This document shows positions 25,221 to 36,006 of a stretch of 64,000 nt of DNA, one piece after another. Both the position numbers and the translations under genes were made by a program. Source of the stretch: Pseudomonas sp. Irchel s3b2. Its GTDB lineage: Bacteria > Pseudomonadota > Gammaproteobacteria > Pseudomonadales > Pseudomonadaceae. The stretch lies in the NCBI RefSeq assembly GCF_900187445.1, contig NZ_FYEB01000001.1, positions 1,054,001 to 1,118,000 on the forward strand. Direction: 5' to 3'. How positions within the stretch are numbered: position 1 is the first letter of the stretch; each line of letters begins with the position of its first letter. The notes below the pieces were generated by a model. It ran no database searches. It was not told where the DNA came from and saw only the letters and a list, made by a program, of their open reading frames with translations.

Positions 25221-27818
25221 ATGAACACAGAATTCCGCAAACCGCTGCCAGGTAGCCATCTGGATTATTTCGACGTCCGCGCGGCGGTCGATGCCATTGC
25301 GCCCGGCGCCTACGACACCCTGCCGTACACCTCCCGCGTGCTGGCGGAAAACCTTGTGCGTCGCTGCGACCCGGCCACGCTCACCGAATCCCTGAAGCAA
25401 TTCATCGAGCGCAAACGCGATCTCGATTTCCCATGGTTCCCGGCCCGCGTGGTGTGCCACGACATTCTCGGCCAGACCGCCCTGGTCGACCTTGCCGGCC
25501 TGCGCGACGCCATCGCCCTGCAAGGTGGTGACCCGGCGCAAGTGAACCCGGTGGTGCCGACGCAGTTGATCGTCGACCACTCTTTGGCCGTTGAGCGCGG
25601 TGGCTTCGATCCCGAGGCGTTCGAGAAGAACCGCGCCATCGAAGACCGTCGCAACGAAGACCGTTTCCACTTCATCAACTGGACCAAAAAAGCCTTCAAG
25701 AACGTCGACGTGATCCCGCCGGGCAACGGGATCATGCACCAGATCAACCTGGAGAAAATGTCGCCGGTGATTCAGGTGCGTGACGGTGTGGCCTTTCCCG
25801 ATACCTGCGTCGGCACCGACAGTCACACCCCGCACGTCGATGCGCTGGGCGTGATCGCCATTGGTGTGGGTGGTCTGGAAGCGGAAAGCGTGATGCTTGG
25901 CCGTGCATCGTGGATGCGTTTGCCGGAAAGCGTCGGCGTTGAGCTGACCGGTAAGCTGCAACCGGGCATCACCGCCACCGACATGGTGCTGGCGCTGACC
26001 GAGTTCCTGCGCAAGCAAAAAGTGGTGGGCGCGTGGCTGGAATTCTTCGGTGAGGGCGCTTCGGCGCTGACCTTGGGTGACCGCGCGACCATTTCCAACA
26101 TGGCCCCGGAATACGGCGCCACGGCGGCAATGTTCTACATCGACCAACAGACCATCGACTACCTGAAACTCACTGGCCGTGAAGACGAGCAAGTGCAGCT
26201 TGTGGAGAATTACGCCAAGCAGACCGGCCTCTGGGCCGACAGCCTCAAAGGCGCGCAATACGAGCGAGGGCTGACTTTCGACCTGTCCTCGGTGGTGCGT
26301 AACATGGCTGGCCCGAGCAACCCGCACGCCCGTGTCGCCACGTCCGATCTCGCGGCGCAAGGCATTTCCGGTCAGTGGGACGACGTGCCCGGCCAGATGC
26401 CGGACGGCGCGGTGATCATCGCCGCCATCACCAGTTGCACCAACACCAGCAACCCACGCAACGTGATTGCCGCTGGCCTGCTGGCGCGCAACGCCAACAA
26501 GCTTGGTTTGACCCGCAAGCCATGGGTCAAGTCGTCCCTGGCGCCGGGTTCGAAAACCGTGGCGCTGTACCTCGACGAAGCGGGTCTGACCGATGAGCTC
26601 GAGCAGCTCGGCTTCGGCGTCGTGGCCTTTGCCTGCACCACGTGCAACGGTATGTCCGGCGCGCTGGACCCGGTGATCCAACAGGAAATCATCGACCGCG
26701 ATCTGTATGCCACCGCAGTGCTCTCCGGCAATCGTAACTTCGACGGGCGGATTCACCCGTACGCCAAGCAAGCGTTTCTCGCTTCGCCGCCATTGGTGGT
26801 GGCTTACGCCATCGCCGGGACCATCCGTTTCGACATCGAAAAAGATGTGCTGGGCCTGGACGCGAACGGCAAGGAAATCCGCCTGAAAGACATCTGGCCG
26901 AGCGACGAAGAAATCGACGCGGTGGTCAAGGCTTCGGTGAAACCGGAGCAGTTCCGCCAGGTGTACATTCCGATGTTTGCCATCCACGAAGACACCGGCC
27001 CGAAGGTCACGCCGCTGTATGACTGGCGCGAGATGAGCACCTACATCCGCCGTCCGCCGTATTGGGAAGGCGCGCTGGCCGGCGCTCGTCCGCTCAAGGG
27101 CATGCGCCCGCTGGCGGTGCTGCCGGACAACATCACCACCGATCACCTGTCGCCTTCCAACGCGATCATGCTCAACAGCGCCGCCGGTGAATATCTGGCG
27201 AAAATGGGCCTGCCGGAAGAAGACTTCAACTCCTACGCCACGCACCGCGGCGACCACTTGACCGCGCAGCGCGCGACGTTCGCCAACCCGAAACTGTTCA
27301 ATGAAATGGTTCAGGAAAACGGCAAGGTCAAGCAGGGTTCCCTGGCGCGAGTCGAGCCGGAAGGCCAGGTCATGCGCATGTGGGAAGCCATCGAAACCTA
27401 CATGGAACGCAAGCAGCCGCTGATCATCATCGCCGGCGCCGACTATGGTCAGGGTTCGTCCCGTGACTGGGCGGCCAAAGGCGTACGTCTGGCGGGTGTG
27501 GAAGCGATCGCCGCTGAAGGCTTCGAGCGCATCCATCGCACCAACCTGGTGGGCATGGGCGTGCTGCCGCTGGAATTTCAGCCGGGCACCGATCGTCACA
27601 CACTGGCCATCGACGGTAGCGAAACCTACGACGTGATCGGCGACCGCACCCCGCGTGCGACGCTGACGCTGGTGATCAATCGCAAGAATGGCGAACGCGT
27701 CGAAGTGCCAGTGACCTGCCGCCTCGACACCGCTGAAGAAGTGTCGATCTACGAGGCCGGCGGCGTGTTGCAGCGTTTCGCTCAGGACTTCCTCGAAGAA
27801 TCGGCGGTCGCCGTTTAA
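25221..27818 (+). CDS. acnD: Fe/S-dependent 2-methylcitrate dehydratase
   Basis: 865 residues, an aconitase-fold protein with domains 1-3 in order and the swivel domain at the C-terminus (PLIIIAGADYGQGSSRDWAAKG). Cluster cysteines are in AAITSCTNTSNPRN and CTTCNGMSG. TDSHTPHVDALG is the family's substrate loop. It dehydrates 2-methylcitrate to 2-methyl-trans-aconitate; this needs the partner PrpF, whose gene follows 54 bases later. This acnD-prpF route replaces PrpD as the main dehydratase in many pseudomonads. Only a weak ribosome site is visible before the ATG. Confidence 0.95.
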   Translation: MNTEFRKPLPGSHLDYFDVRAAVDAIAPGAYDTLPYTSRVLAENLVRRCDPATLTESLKQFIERKRDLDFPWFPARVVCHDILGQTALVDLAGLRDAIALQGGDPAQVNPVVPTQLIVDHSLAVERGGFDPEAFEKNRAIEDRRNEDRFHFINWTKKAFKNVDVIPPGNGIMHQINLEKMSPVIQVRDGVAFPDTCVGTDSHTPHVDALGVIAIGVGGLEAESVMLGRASWMRLPESVGVELTGKLQPGITATDMVLALTEFLRKQKVVGAWLEFFGEGASALTLGDRATISNMAPEYGATAAMFYIDQQTIDYLKLTGREDEQVQLVENYAKQTGLWADSLKGAQYERGLTFDLSSVVRNMAGPSNPHARVATSDLAAQGISGQWDDVPGQMPDGAVIIAAITSCTNTSNPRNVIAAGLLARNANKLGLTRKPWVKSSLAPGSKTVALYLDEAGLTDELEQLGFGVVAFACTTCNGMSGALDPVIQQEIIDRDLYATAVLSGNRNFDGRIHPYAKQAFLASPPLVVAYAIAGTIRFDIEKDVLGLDANGKEIRLKDIWPSDEEIDAVVKASVKPEQFRQVYIPMFAIHEDTGPKVTPLYDWREMSTYIRRPPYWEGALAGARPLKGMRPLAVLPDNITTDHLSPSNAIMLNSAAGEYLAKMGLPEEDFNSYATHRGDHLTAQRATFANPKLFNEMVQENGKVKQGSLARVEPEGQVMRMWEAIETYMERKQPLIIIAGADYGQGSSRDWAAKGVRLAGVEAIAAEGFERIHRTNLVGMGVLPLEFQPGTDRHTLAIDGSETYDVIGDRTPRATLTLVINRKNGERVEVPVTCRLDTAEEVSIYEAGGVLQRFAQDFLEESAVAV

Positions 27819-27872
27819 CAACGATGTGCGGACACGGGATTTCAGGCCCGTGTCCGTCTATAAGGGGCACCA

Positions 27873-29063
27873 ATGGCTCACGCACCTCAGATTAAAATCC
27901 CCGCCACCTACATGCGCGGCGGCACCAGCAAAGGCGTGTTCTTCAGCCTGAAAGACCTGCCCGAAGCGGCACAAATTCCAGGCCCGGCTCGCGATGCGTT
28001 GTTGTTGCGCGTGATCGGCAGTCCCGACCCGTACGACAAGCAAATCGACGGCATGGGCGGTGCGACGTCCAGCACCAGCAAAACCGTGATCCTGTCGAAA
28101 AGCCTCAAGGCCGATCACGACGTCGATTACCTGTTCGGTCAGGTCTCCATCGACAAGCCTTTCGTCGACTGGAGCGGCAACTGCGGCAACCTGTCGGCGG
28201 CGGTCGGTTCGTTCGCCATCAGCAATGGACTGGTGGACGCCAGCCGCATTCCACACAACGGTGTGGCGGTGGTGCGCGTGTGGCAGGCCAACATTGGCAA
28301 GACCATCATCGCCCATGTGCCGATCACCAACGGCGAGGTTCAGGAAACCGGCGATTTCGAACTCGACGGCGTGACCTTTCCGGCAGCCGAAGTGCAGCTC
28401 GAATTCATGGACCCGGCGGCGGAAGAAGAGGGTGGCGGTGGTTCGATGTTCCCCACCGGCAATCTGGTGGATGACCTCGAAGTGCCGGGCGTCGGTACAC
28501 TCAAGGCGACCTTGATCAACGCCGGCATTCCGACCATCTTCATTAATGCCGAAGACATCGGCTACACCGGTACCGAATTGCAAGGCGCTATCAACGGCGA
28601 CCTGAAGGCCCTGGCGATATTCGAAACCATCCGCGCTTACGGCGCGTTGCGCATGGGGCTGATTCAGCACCTGGACGAAGCGGCCAAGCGTCAGCACACA
28701 CCGAAGGTGGCGTTCGTCGCCAAACCGGCGGATTACATTGCGTCCAGCGGCAAGGCGATTGCGGCCACCGACATTGACTTGCTGGTGCGTGCGCTGTCCA
28801 TGGGCAAACTGCACCACGCGATGATGGGCACCGCAGCGGTGGCCATCGGCACGGCGGCGGCGATTTCCGGCACGCTGGTCAACCTGGCGGCGGGCGGTAT
28901 CGAACGCAATGCAGTACGCTTCGGTCATCCCTCCGGCACCTTGCGCGTGGGCGCCGAGGCCAGCCAGGTCAACGGTGAATGGACCGTGAACAAAGCCATC
29001 ATGAGCCGCAGTGCGCGGGTGTTGATGGAAGGTTATGTCCGAGTGCCGGGGGATTATTTCTAA
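27873..29063 (+). CDS. prpF: 2-methylaconitate cis-trans isomerase
   Basis: 396 residues. The opening PATYMRGGTSKGVFF is the PrpF signature, with the proton-handling Cys/Lys region GNCGNLSAAVG further on. The DapF-like two-domain fold is expected. It converts 2-methyl-trans-aconitate from AcnD to the cis form used by aconitase. AAGGGG lies before the ATG. Encoded directly after acnD, its working partner. Confidence 0.94.
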   Translation: MAHAPQIKIPATYMRGGTSKGVFFSLKDLPEAAQIPGPARDALLLRVIGSPDPYDKQIDGMGGATSSTSKTVILSKSLKADHDVDYLFGQVSIDKPFVDWSGNCGNLSAAVGSFAISNGLVDASRIPHNGVAVVRVWQANIGKTIIAHVPITNGEVQETGDFELDGVTFPAAEVQLEFMDPAAEEEGGGGSMFPTGNLVDDLEVPGVGTLKATLINAGIPTIFINAEDIGYTGTELQGAINGDLKALAIFETIRAYGALRMGLIQHLDEAAKRQHTPKVAFVAKPADYIASSGKAIAATDIDLLVRALSMGKLHHAMMGTAAVAIGTAAAISGTLVNLAAGGIERNAVRFGHPSGTLRVGAEASQVNGEWTVNKAIMSRSARVLMEGYVRVPGDYF

Positions 29064-29077
29064 ACACACATCCCCCC

Positions 29078-29167
29078 TGTAGGAGCTGGCTTGCCAGCGA
29101 AGAGGCCGTCATATTGAACATCATTGTTGCCTGTTATACCGCCTTCGCTGGCAAGCCAGCTCCTACA
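29078..29167. repeat. REP pair between prpF and prpD
   Basis: Arms TGTAGGAGCTGGCTTGCCAG and complement, 15 bases after the prpF stop, almost the same sequence as 25060-25149. Confidence 0.87.
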
Positions 29168-29259
29168 GGATTTCATTTTCAAAACAAGAAATCGGTAACC
29201 GACTCAGACTACCCTGAACCGAGGTCCCATCAACGAACCACTGACCGAGTGAATCGAAC

Positions 29260-30744
29260 ATGAGCGCCAACGTCGACCTGAACAACCGCCCCGACTACGA
29301 CACGGTCCTGCAGGACATCGCCGACTACGTCCTCAACTTCAAAATTGAATCTACCGAGGCGCTGGATACCGCCCGCAATTGCCTGATGGACACCCTCGGC
29401 TGCGGTCTGCTGGCCCTGCGTTTCCCCGAATGCACCAAACACCTGGGACCTATCGTCGAAGGTACCGTCGTTCCCTTCGGTGCTCGCGTGCCTGGGACCA
29501 GTCACCGTCTCGATCCGGTCAAAGCCGCCTGGGATATCGGTTGCATCGTCCGCTGGCTCGATTACAACGACACTTGGCTCGCCGCCGAATGGGGGCATCC
29601 GTCCGATAACCTCGGCGCCATTCTCGCGGTGGCCGACCACCTGTCGCAAAAACGCCTGGCCAATGGCGATGCCCCGCTGACCATTCGCGTGGTACTGGAC
29701 GCCATGATCATGGCTCACGAAATTCAGGGCGTGATCGCACTGGAAAACTCGTTCAACCGCGTCGGAATCGATCACGTCATCCTGGTGAAAATCGCCTCGA
29801 CCGCCGTCACCGCCAAGCTCATGGGCGCCAATCGCGAGCAACTGCTGTCGGCGTTGTCCCATGCCTTTGCCGATGGCCAAGCGCTGCGCACTTACCGGCA
29901 TGCGCCGAATGCCGGGTCGCGCAAATCCTGGGCGGCAGGGGATGCGTCCAGTCGTGGCGTGCGTCTGGCGGACATTGCGATGCGCGGGGAGATGGGCATT
30001 CCCGGCGTGCTGACCGCCAAACAATGGGGGTTCTACGACGTACTGTTCAGCCACACCAACAATGACCTGGCGCTCAAGCCTGAAGAAAAGCGCACTTTCA
30101 GCTTTTCCCGGCCGTTCGGTAGCTACGTGATGGAAAACGTGCTGTTCAAGATCAGTTTTCCTGCCGAGTTCCACGCGCAAACCGCCTGCGAGGCCGCCGT
30201 CACCTTGCATCCATTGGTCAGGAATCGCCTGCACGAAATCGACAGAATCGTCATCACCACCCATGAATCGGCTATCCGCATCATCTCCAAGGTCGGCCCG
30301 CTGGCCAATGCCGCGGACCGCGATCACTGCCTCCAGTACATGACCGCCGTACCTCTGGTGTTCGGCAATCTGGTGGCCGAGCAGTACGAAGACGACTTCC
30401 ACGCGGTGCATCCGATTATCGATGTGCTGCGCGAAAAAATGGTTATCGTCGAAGACCCGCGTTTCACTCGCGAATACCTGGAGCCGGACAAACGCTCTAT
30501 CGCCAACGCGGTCCAGGTGTTCTTCAAGGATGGCTCCAGCACCAAAAACGTAGTGGTGGAATACCCGATCGGCCATCGCCGTCGTCGCACCGATGGTATT
30601 GCGCTGCTGGAAGACAAGTTCAAGGCCAATCTGGCGACGCGCTTCACGGCGCAGCGCAGTGCCGAGATCTTTGCGTTGTGCAAGGATCAGACAGCGCTTG
30701 AGGCGACGGCGGTGAACCGGTTTGTGGATTTGTTTGTGATCTAG
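29260..30744 (+). CDS. prpD: 2-methylcitrate dehydratase, PrpD type
   Basis: 494 residues, MmgE/PrpD family. Helical core motifs [24 protein letters not shown] and [18 protein letters not shown] include the expected Asp/His/Lys positions. It makes cis-2-methylaconitate from 2-methylcitrate without iron-sulfur. The operon also has acnD/prpF, so the two dehydratase routes coexist. It is last in the operon, and a REP pair rather than a clear terminator follows. Confidence 0.93.
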   Translation: MSANVDLNNRPDYDTVLQDIADYVLNFKIESTEALDTARNCLMDTLGCGLLALRFPECTKHLGPIVEGTVVPFGARVPGTSHRLDPVKAAWDIGCIVRWLDYNDTWLAAEWGHPSDNLGAILAVADHLSQKRLANGDAPLTIRVVLDAMIMAHEIQGVIALENSFNRVGIDHVILVKIASTAVTAKLMGANREQLLSALSHAFADGQALRTYRHAPNAGSRKSWAAGDASSRGVRLADIAMRGEMGIPGVLTAKQWGFYDVLFSHTNNDLALKPEEKRTFSFSRPFGSYVMENVLFKISFPAEFHAQTACEAAVTLHPLVRNRLHEIDRIVITTHESAIRIISKVGPLANAADRDHCLQYMTAVPLVFGNLVAEQYEDDFHAVHPIIDVLREKMVIVEDPRFTREYLEPDKRSIANAVQVFFKDGSSTKNVVVEYPIGHRRRRTDGIALLEDKFKANLATRFTAQRSAEIFALCKDQTALEATAVNRFVDLFVI

Positions 30745-30768
30745 GAGAAGGAGACCGCGTTATCGTTC

Positions 30769-30841
30769 TTCGCGGGCAAGCCTCGCTCCTACAGTGATGT
30801 GTCGTTTACAAAACCCTGTAGGAGCGAGGCTTGCCCGCGAA
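30769..30841. repeat. REP pair between prpD and ppsR
   Basis: Arms TTCGCGGGCAAGCCTCGCTC and complement; class CGCGGGCAAGCC. The two flanking genes are convergent. Confidence 0.85.
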
Positions 30842-30865
30842 GGCGGTGTAACTGCCGCCGAAAAT

Positions 30866-31684
30866 CTACTTGAACCGCCGCTCCACACCTTTCTCTACTA
30901 AAATCTTTGCAGAGATCTCTTCCACGGAGAAATGCGTGGAATTGATGTGGGGAATATTCTCGCGTCGAAACAGATTCTCCACTTCGCGCACTTCGAATTC
31001 GCACTGCGCGTAGCTCGAATAGCGGCTGTTGGGCTTGCGTTCGTTGCGGATTGCGGTAAGCCGGTCCGGGTCGATGGTCAGGCCGAATAGCTTGTGGTGA
31101 TGGGCGCGCAGGGCGGTCGGCAGTTGCAGGCGCTCCATGTCGTCTTCGGTCAACGGGTAATTGGCCGCGCGGATGCCGAATTGCATCGCCATATACAGGC
31201 ACGTCGGCGTCTTACCACATCGCGACACGCCCACTAGTATCAGGTCGGCCTTGTCGTAATAGTGGGTGCGGGCGCCATCGTCGTTGTCGAGGGCGAAGTT
31301 CACCGCCTCGATGCGCTCCATGTAATTGGAGTTGTGGCCGATGGAATGGGATTTGCCGACGGTGTAGGAAGAATGCTCGGTCAGTTCCTGTTCAAGGGGC
31401 GCCAGGAAGGTCGAGAAAATGTCGATCATGAAACCATTTGACGTTGCGAGAATCTCACGAATGTCCTGATTGACGATGGTGTCGAAAATAATCGGACGAA
31501 AACCATCGTTTTCGGCGGCTTTGTTGATTTGTTGTACCATGGCCCGCGCTTTATCTGCGTCGTCGATGTACGGCCGTATGATTTTGCTGAAGGTAATGTT
31601 TTCGAACTGCGCCAACAGGCTTTGGCCGAGGGTTTCGGCCGTAATGCCCGTGCCATCGGAGATAAAGAAAGCAGATCGTTTCAT
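30866..31684 (-). CDS. ppsR: PEP synthase regulatory protein (bifunctional kinase/pyrophosphorylase)
   Basis: 272 residues from the ATG at 31684, where the family's [20 protein letters not shown] begins; the longer frame is rejected. The P-loop [15 protein letters not shown] is the DUF299 hallmark. It inactivates PEP synthase by ADP-dependent phosphorylation and reactivates it by phosphate-dependent removal. Divergent from ppsA, its target, across 174 bases. Confidence 0.93.
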   Translation of the reverse strand: MKRSAFFISDGTGITAETLGQSLLAQFENITFSKIIRPYIDDADKARAMVQQINKAAENDGFRPIIFDTIVNQDIREILATSNGFMIDIFSTFLAPLEQELTEHSSYTVGKSHSIGHNSNYMERIEAVNFALDNDDGARTHYYDKADLILVGVSRCGKTPTCLYMAMQFGIRAANYPLTEDDMERLQLPTALRAHHHKLFGLTIDPDRLTAIRNERKPNSRYSSYAQCEFEVREVENLFRRENIPHINSTHFSVEEISAKILVEKGVERRFK

Positions 31685-31858
31685 TTGCACCTTGGGCCTT
31701 AAGCTAGTGACGATTCTTGGATATAGTAGGCGCGATTTGTCGGCCACCCATGGCCAGCATTCTCACTTATTTTCCAGGTCCAGGCCATACAGCCGGCAAA
31801 TGCTCCCTCGAGTCGCCGGCTTCTGAGCTTTTCCAACACAGTTAGTGGAGAGATCACC

Positions 31859-34234
31859 TTGGTAGAGTACGTAGTTTCCCTCGATAAGCTCGGCGTCCAT
31901 GATGTAGAGCATGTGGGGGGCAAGAACGCATCCCTGGGCGAGATGATCAGTAACCTTGCAGGTGCCGGTGTATCGGTGCCCGGTGGCTTCGCCACGACAG
32001 CTCAGGCTTATCGTGATTTTCTGGAACTGAGCGGTCTGAACGACCAGATCCACGCCGCCCTCGACGCGCTGGATGTCGACGATGTGAATGCCCTGGCCAA
32101 AACCGGCGCCCAGATCCGTCAATGGATCATGGAAGCCGAATTCCCCGAGAAGCTCAACGCCGAGATCCGCACCGCGTTCGCCACGCTGTCGGCCGGCAAC
32201 CCTGACATGGCCGTTGCCGTGCGCTCTTCCGCTACCGCCGAAGACCTGCCGGATGCTTCCTTCGCCGGTCAGCAGGAAACCTTCCTGAACATCCGTGGGG
32301 TCGAAAACGTTATTCGCGCCGCCAAAGAAGTGTTCGCTTCCCTGTTCAACGACCGTGCGATTTCCTACCGCGTCCACCAGGGCTTCGACCACAAGCTGGT
32401 TGCCCTGTCGGCCGGCGTGCAGCGCATGGTCCGCTCCGAAACCGGCACCGCCGGTGTGATGTTCACCCTCGATACCGAATCGGGCTTCCGTGACGTGGTG
32501 TTCATCACCGGCGCCTACGGCCTGGGTGAAACCGTCGTACAAGGCGCGGTGAACCCGGATGAATTCTATGTCCACAAAGGCACGCTGGAAGCCGGTCGTC
32601 CGGCCATCCTGCGTCGCAACCTGGGCAGCAAAGCCATCAAGATGATTTACGGCGAAGTGGCCACGGCCGGTAAATCGGTCAAGACCATCGACGTGGACAA
32701 GGCTGATCGTGCACGTTTCTGCCTGAGCGACGCCGAAGTCAGCGAGCTGGCCAAACAAGCGATGATCATCGAGAAGCACTACAAGTGCCCGATGGACATC
32801 GAATGGGCCAAAGACGGCGACGACGGCAAGCTCTACATCGTGCAGGCCCGTCCGGAAACCGTGAAGAGCCGCACCCAGGCCAACGTCATGGAGCGTTACC
32901 TGCTCAAAGAAACCGGCACCGTGCTGGTAGAAGGTCGCGCCATCGGCCAGCGCATCGGCGCCGGCAAGGTGCGGATCATCAAAGACGTGTCCGAGATGGA
33001 CAAAGTCCAGCCAGGCGATGTTCTGGTTTCCGACATGACCGACCCGGACTGGGAACCGGTCATGAAGCGCGCCAGTGCCATCGTCACCAACCGTGGCGGT
33101 CGTACCTGCCACGCGGCGATCATCGCCCGCGAGCTGGGCATTCCGGCCGTGGTCGGTTGCGGCAACGCCACCCAGCTGTTGAAAGACGGCCAGGGCGTAA
33201 CCGTTTCCTGCGCTGAAGGCGACACCGGTTACATCTTCGAAGGCGAACTGGGCTTCGACATCAAGAAAAACTCCGTGGATGCCATGCCGGATCTGCCGTT
33301 CAAGATCATGATGAACGTCGGCAACCCGGACCGCGCCTTCGACTTCGCGCAACTGCCGAACGCCGGTGTGGGCCTGGCCCGTCTGGAATTCATCATCAAC
33401 CGCATGATCGGCGTGCACCCCAAAGCGCTGTTGAACTACGACGGCCTGCCGCAAGAAATCAAGGACAGCGTCGACAAGCGTATTGCCGGTTACGACGACC
33501 CGGTCGGCTTCTATGTCGAGAAACTGGTCGAGGGCATCAGCACCCTGGCGGCAGCGTTCTGGCCGAAAAAGGTCATCGTGCGTCTGTCGGACTTCAAGTC
33601 CAACGAATACGCGAACCTGATCGGCGGCAAACTCTACGAGCCGGAAGAAGAGAACCCGATGCTGGGCTTCCGTGGCGCTTCGCGTTACATCAGCGAATCG
33701 TTCCGTGACTGCTTCGAGCTCGAGTGCCGCGCCCTCAAGCGCGTGCGCAACGAGATGGGCCTGACCAACGTCGAAATCATGGTGCCGTTCGTTCGCACCC
33801 TGGGCGAAGCGAGCCAGGTGGTCGATCTGCTGGCTGAAAACGGTCTGGCCCGTGGCGAAAACGGTCTGCGCGTGATCATGATGTGCGAACTGCCGTCCAA
33901 CGCGATCCTGGCTGAAGAGTTCCTCGAGTTCTTCGACGGCTTCTCCATCGGCTCCAACGACCTGACTCAGCTGACACTGGGCCTGGACCGTGACTCCGGG
34001 ATCATCGCGCACCTGTTCGACGAGCGTAATCCTGCGGTCAAGAAGCTGCTGGCCAATGCTATTCAGGCCTGCAACAAGGCCGGCAAGTACATCGGCATTT
34101 GCGGTCAGGGTCCTTCGGACCACCCGGATCTGGCCAAGTGGCTGATGGAGCAGGGCATCGAAAGTGTTTCGCTGAACCCCGACTCCGTGCTGGAAACCTG
34201 GTTCTTCCTGGCTGAGGGTCAGGCTTCGGCTTGA
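31859..34234 (+). CDS. ppsA: Phosphoenolpyruvate synthase
   Basis: 791 residues. The start is TTG at 31859 (GTGGAGAGAT upstream), giving the family N-terminus [28 protein letters not shown]. Domains in order: ATP-grasp nucleotide-binding (1-350, with [19 protein letters not shown]), the phosphohistidine swivel domain with [15 protein letters not shown] (His418) and the C-terminal PEP/pyruvate barrel ending in GICGQGPSD. It makes PEP from pyruvate and ATP for gluconeogenesis. A terminator follows closely. Confidence 0.96.
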   Translation: MVEYVVSLDKLGVHDVEHVGGKNASLGEMISNLAGAGVSVPGGFATTAQAYRDFLELSGLNDQIHAALDALDVDDVNALAKTGAQIRQWIMEAEFPEKLNAEIRTAFATLSAGNPDMAVAVRSSATAEDLPDASFAGQQETFLNIRGVENVIRAAKEVFASLFNDRAISYRVHQGFDHKLVALSAGVQRMVRSETGTAGVMFTLDTESGFRDVVFITGAYGLGETVVQGAVNPDEFYVHKGTLEAGRPAILRRNLGSKAIKMIYGEVATAGKSVKTIDVDKADRARFCLSDAEVSELAKQAMIIEKHYKCPMDIEWAKDGDDGKLYIVQARPETVKSRTQANVMERYLLKETGTVLVEGRAIGQRIGAGKVRIIKDVSEMDKVQPGDVLVSDMTDPDWEPVMKRASAIVTNRGGRTCHAAIIARELGIPAVVGCGNATQLLKDGQGVTVSCAEGDTGYIFEGELGFDIKKNSVDAMPDLPFKIMMNVGNPDRAFDFAQLPNAGVGLARLEFIINRMIGVHPKALLNYDGLPQEIKDSVDKRIAGYDDPVGFYVEKLVEGISTLAAAFWPKKVIVRLSDFKSNEYANLIGGKLYEPEEENPMLGFRGASRYISESFRDCFELECRALKRVRNEMGLTNVEIMVPFVRTLGEASQVVDLLAENGLARGENGLRVIMMCELPSNAILAEEFLEFFDGFSIGSNDLTQLTLGLDRDSGIIAHLFDERNPAVKKLLANAIQACNKAGKYIGICGQGPSDHPDLAKWLMEQGIESVSLNPDSVLETWFFLAEGQASA

Positions 34235-34242
34235 TGTGAATG

Positions 34243-34269
34243 AAGCCTCGGCCAAGTGGCCGGGGCTTT
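34243..34269 (+). terminator. Terminator after ppsA
   Basis: Arms AAGCCTCGGCC and GGCCGGGGCTTT (one wobble), eight bases past the ppsA stop. Confidence 0.75.
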
Positions 34270-34325
34270 AAGTATCAAGCAGGGCGGGCTCCTCTGGATG
34301 CCGCCCTTTTTTGTGCAAGAGCATT

Positions 34326-35315
34326 ATGCAAAGCAGCAGCAATCTATTTCCTGTCGCCCTGATCAGCGCCGAACGGCGCGGTGATTTGAGCGAAGACGTC
34401 TATCGTTTGAAACCCGGCAACAGCCCCGACGGCACCGTCGAATTGGCTGTCACACGCTTGGGCCTGGCCGATGAGCCGGCGGTGCGTGGCGTGCCGGTGA
34501 TTCTGTTGCACGGCAGTTTTTCCAATCGACGGTTCTGGTTCTCTCCCAAAGGTCTGGGGCTGGGGGCTTATCTGACGCGTCTGGGATTCGATGTGTGGAT
34601 TGCGGAAATGCGCGGACATGGCTTATCTCAGCGCAACCAGGACTATCGCAATAACAGCGTCGCCGACTACGCACGTTACGATTTGCCTGCCATTGGCGCG
34701 TTCGTACGCGAGCAAAGTGGCCAGATCCCACACTGGATCGGTCATTCGCTGGGCGGGATCACCCTGGCGGCGGCGCTGGGCGGTGAATACATCGGCGAAC
34801 CGGTAGTGGCCTCTGCGGCGTTTTTCGGCACGCAGGTCAGCCGCACCTACTGGCCATTGAAGTTTCCACCGGTGGAGTGGAGCGGACGCTTTATTCTCAA
34901 GCGATTTGCCCAGCTGTCAGGTTCACGGCTCAAGCGCGGCCCGGAGGACGAGCCGATTGGCCTGGCCCTGGAAAGCATGCGCTGGTACGGGCTGTTCGGC
35001 CGTTTTGGCGATGCCGACAAGGACTGGTGGGCGGGTTTGGCCGAGGTTCAGTTGCCAGTGCTGGCCGTGAGCGCCGCGGGCGATCATCAGGACCCGACCT
35101 GGGCCTGCCGCAAGCTGTTCGATCAGGTTGGCTCCGAGCACAAGCAATTCATCACTCTTGGCCGCGAGCAAGGCTTTGGCGATAATTTCGGTCATGTGGA
35201 AATGCTTGTCAGCAAGGCTGCGCAGGCTGAAGTCTGGCCGTTGGTGGCGCGTTGGCTGGCGGATCAACAGACGCCGTTGCTGGGTGGAAAGCCGGATTTT
35301 GTCACTGCAGTTTGA
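34326..35315 (+). CDS. Alpha/beta-hydrolase fold protein
   Basis: 329 residues from the ATG at 34326; a TTG five codons earlier has no better ribosome site. Oxyanion region ILLHGSFSNRRFW (His62-Gly63), nucleophile elbow GHSLGG (Ser141), and a late FGHVEML for the catalytic His. The fold is close to lipase/esterase types (the region WIAEMRGHGLS is typical). No signal peptide. The substrate is unknown. The same position between ppsA and rraA is remembered from P. aeruginosa. Confidence 0.82.
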   Translation: MQSSSNLFPVALISAERRGDLSEDVYRLKPGNSPDGTVELAVTRLGLADEPAVRGVPVILLHGSFSNRRFWFSPKGLGLGAYLTRLGFDVWIAEMRGHGLSQRNQDYRNNSVADYARYDLPAIGAFVREQSGQIPHWIGHSLGGITLAAALGGEYIGEPVVASAAFFGTQVSRTYWPLKFPPVEWSGRFILKRFAQLSGSRLKRGPEDEPIGLALESMRWYGLFGRFGDADKDWWAGLAEVQLPVLAVSAAGDHQDPTWACRKLFDQVGSEHKQFITLGREQGFGDNFGHVEMLVSKAAQAEVWPLVARWLADQQTPLLGGKPDFVTAV

Positions 35316-35489
35316 GCCTGATGCTCTAACAAGGGCATTTCGCTCTGAACGGCTTGCGGCTAAGATATGACGCATTGAGCGGTTCTGGTCACTTTTGGTG
35401 GCTGATTTGATCGGCGCGTTTCAGCTGTTCAGCCCTGGCCCGCGTAGGCTGCCTACTCGATTGTCTTCCTTTTTTACAGGAGTTTCTCG

Positions 35490-35981
35490 ATGAACCATTA
35501 CATCACGCCTGACCTGTGCGATGCCTACCCGGAGCTGGTGCAGGTGCTGGAACCGATGTTCAGCAATTTCGGCGGCCGTGATTCTTTCGGCGGCGAAATC
35601 GTGACCATCAAATGTTTCGAAGACAACTCGCGGGTCAAGGAGCAAGTCGAGCTCAAGGGGAATGGCAAAGTGCTGGTGGTAGACGGTGGCGGTTCCCTGC
35701 GTCATGCGTTGCTGGGTGACATGCTGGCCGAGAAAGCCGCGAAAAACGGTTGGGAAGGGCTGGTGATCTACGGTTGCATCCGTGACGTCGATATCATCGC
35801 ACAGACCGATCTGGGCGTTCAGGCCCTCGCCAGCCACCCGAGGAAATCCGACAGGCGCGGGCTCGGCGATCTCAACGTTGTGGTGACGTTTGCCGGTGTG
35901 ACGTTCCGTCCCGGCGAATACATTTATGCGGACAACAATGGCGTGATCATTTCGCCAAGTCCGCTGCAGATGCCTGAATAA
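35490..35981 (+). CDS. rraA: Ribonuclease E activity regulator RraA
   Basis: 163 residues, normal for the family. Markers are the N-terminal [19 protein letters not shown], the phosphate-like loop [38 protein letters not shown], and [20 protein letters not shown]. It forms a trimer that binds RNase E and can restrain RNA decay. The family fold is also shared with aldolases, but this sequence is of the RraA type. CAGGAG precedes the ATG. cmaX follows 25 bases later. Confidence 0.92.
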   Translation: MNHYITPDLCDAYPELVQVLEPMFSNFGGRDSFGGEIVTIKCFEDNSRVKEQVELKGNGKVLVVDGGGSLRHALLGDMLAEKAAKNGWEGLVIYGCIRDVDIIAQTDLGVQALASHPRKSDRRGLGDLNVVVTFAGVTFRPGEYIYADNNGVIISPSPLQMPE

Positions 35982-36006
35982 AGCGCGCTTCATTAAAGGG
36001 GTGAGG

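Noticed and set aside
25161..27821. 886-codon open frame on the minus strand
   Set aside because: Antisense to acnD; composition is typical of GC-rich shadow frames (His/Arg/Val rich), with no family likeness and no ribosome site.
31763..34255. 830-codon open frame on the minus strand
   Set aside because: Antisense to ppsA, a highly conserved gene; it is a shadow of its codon bias.
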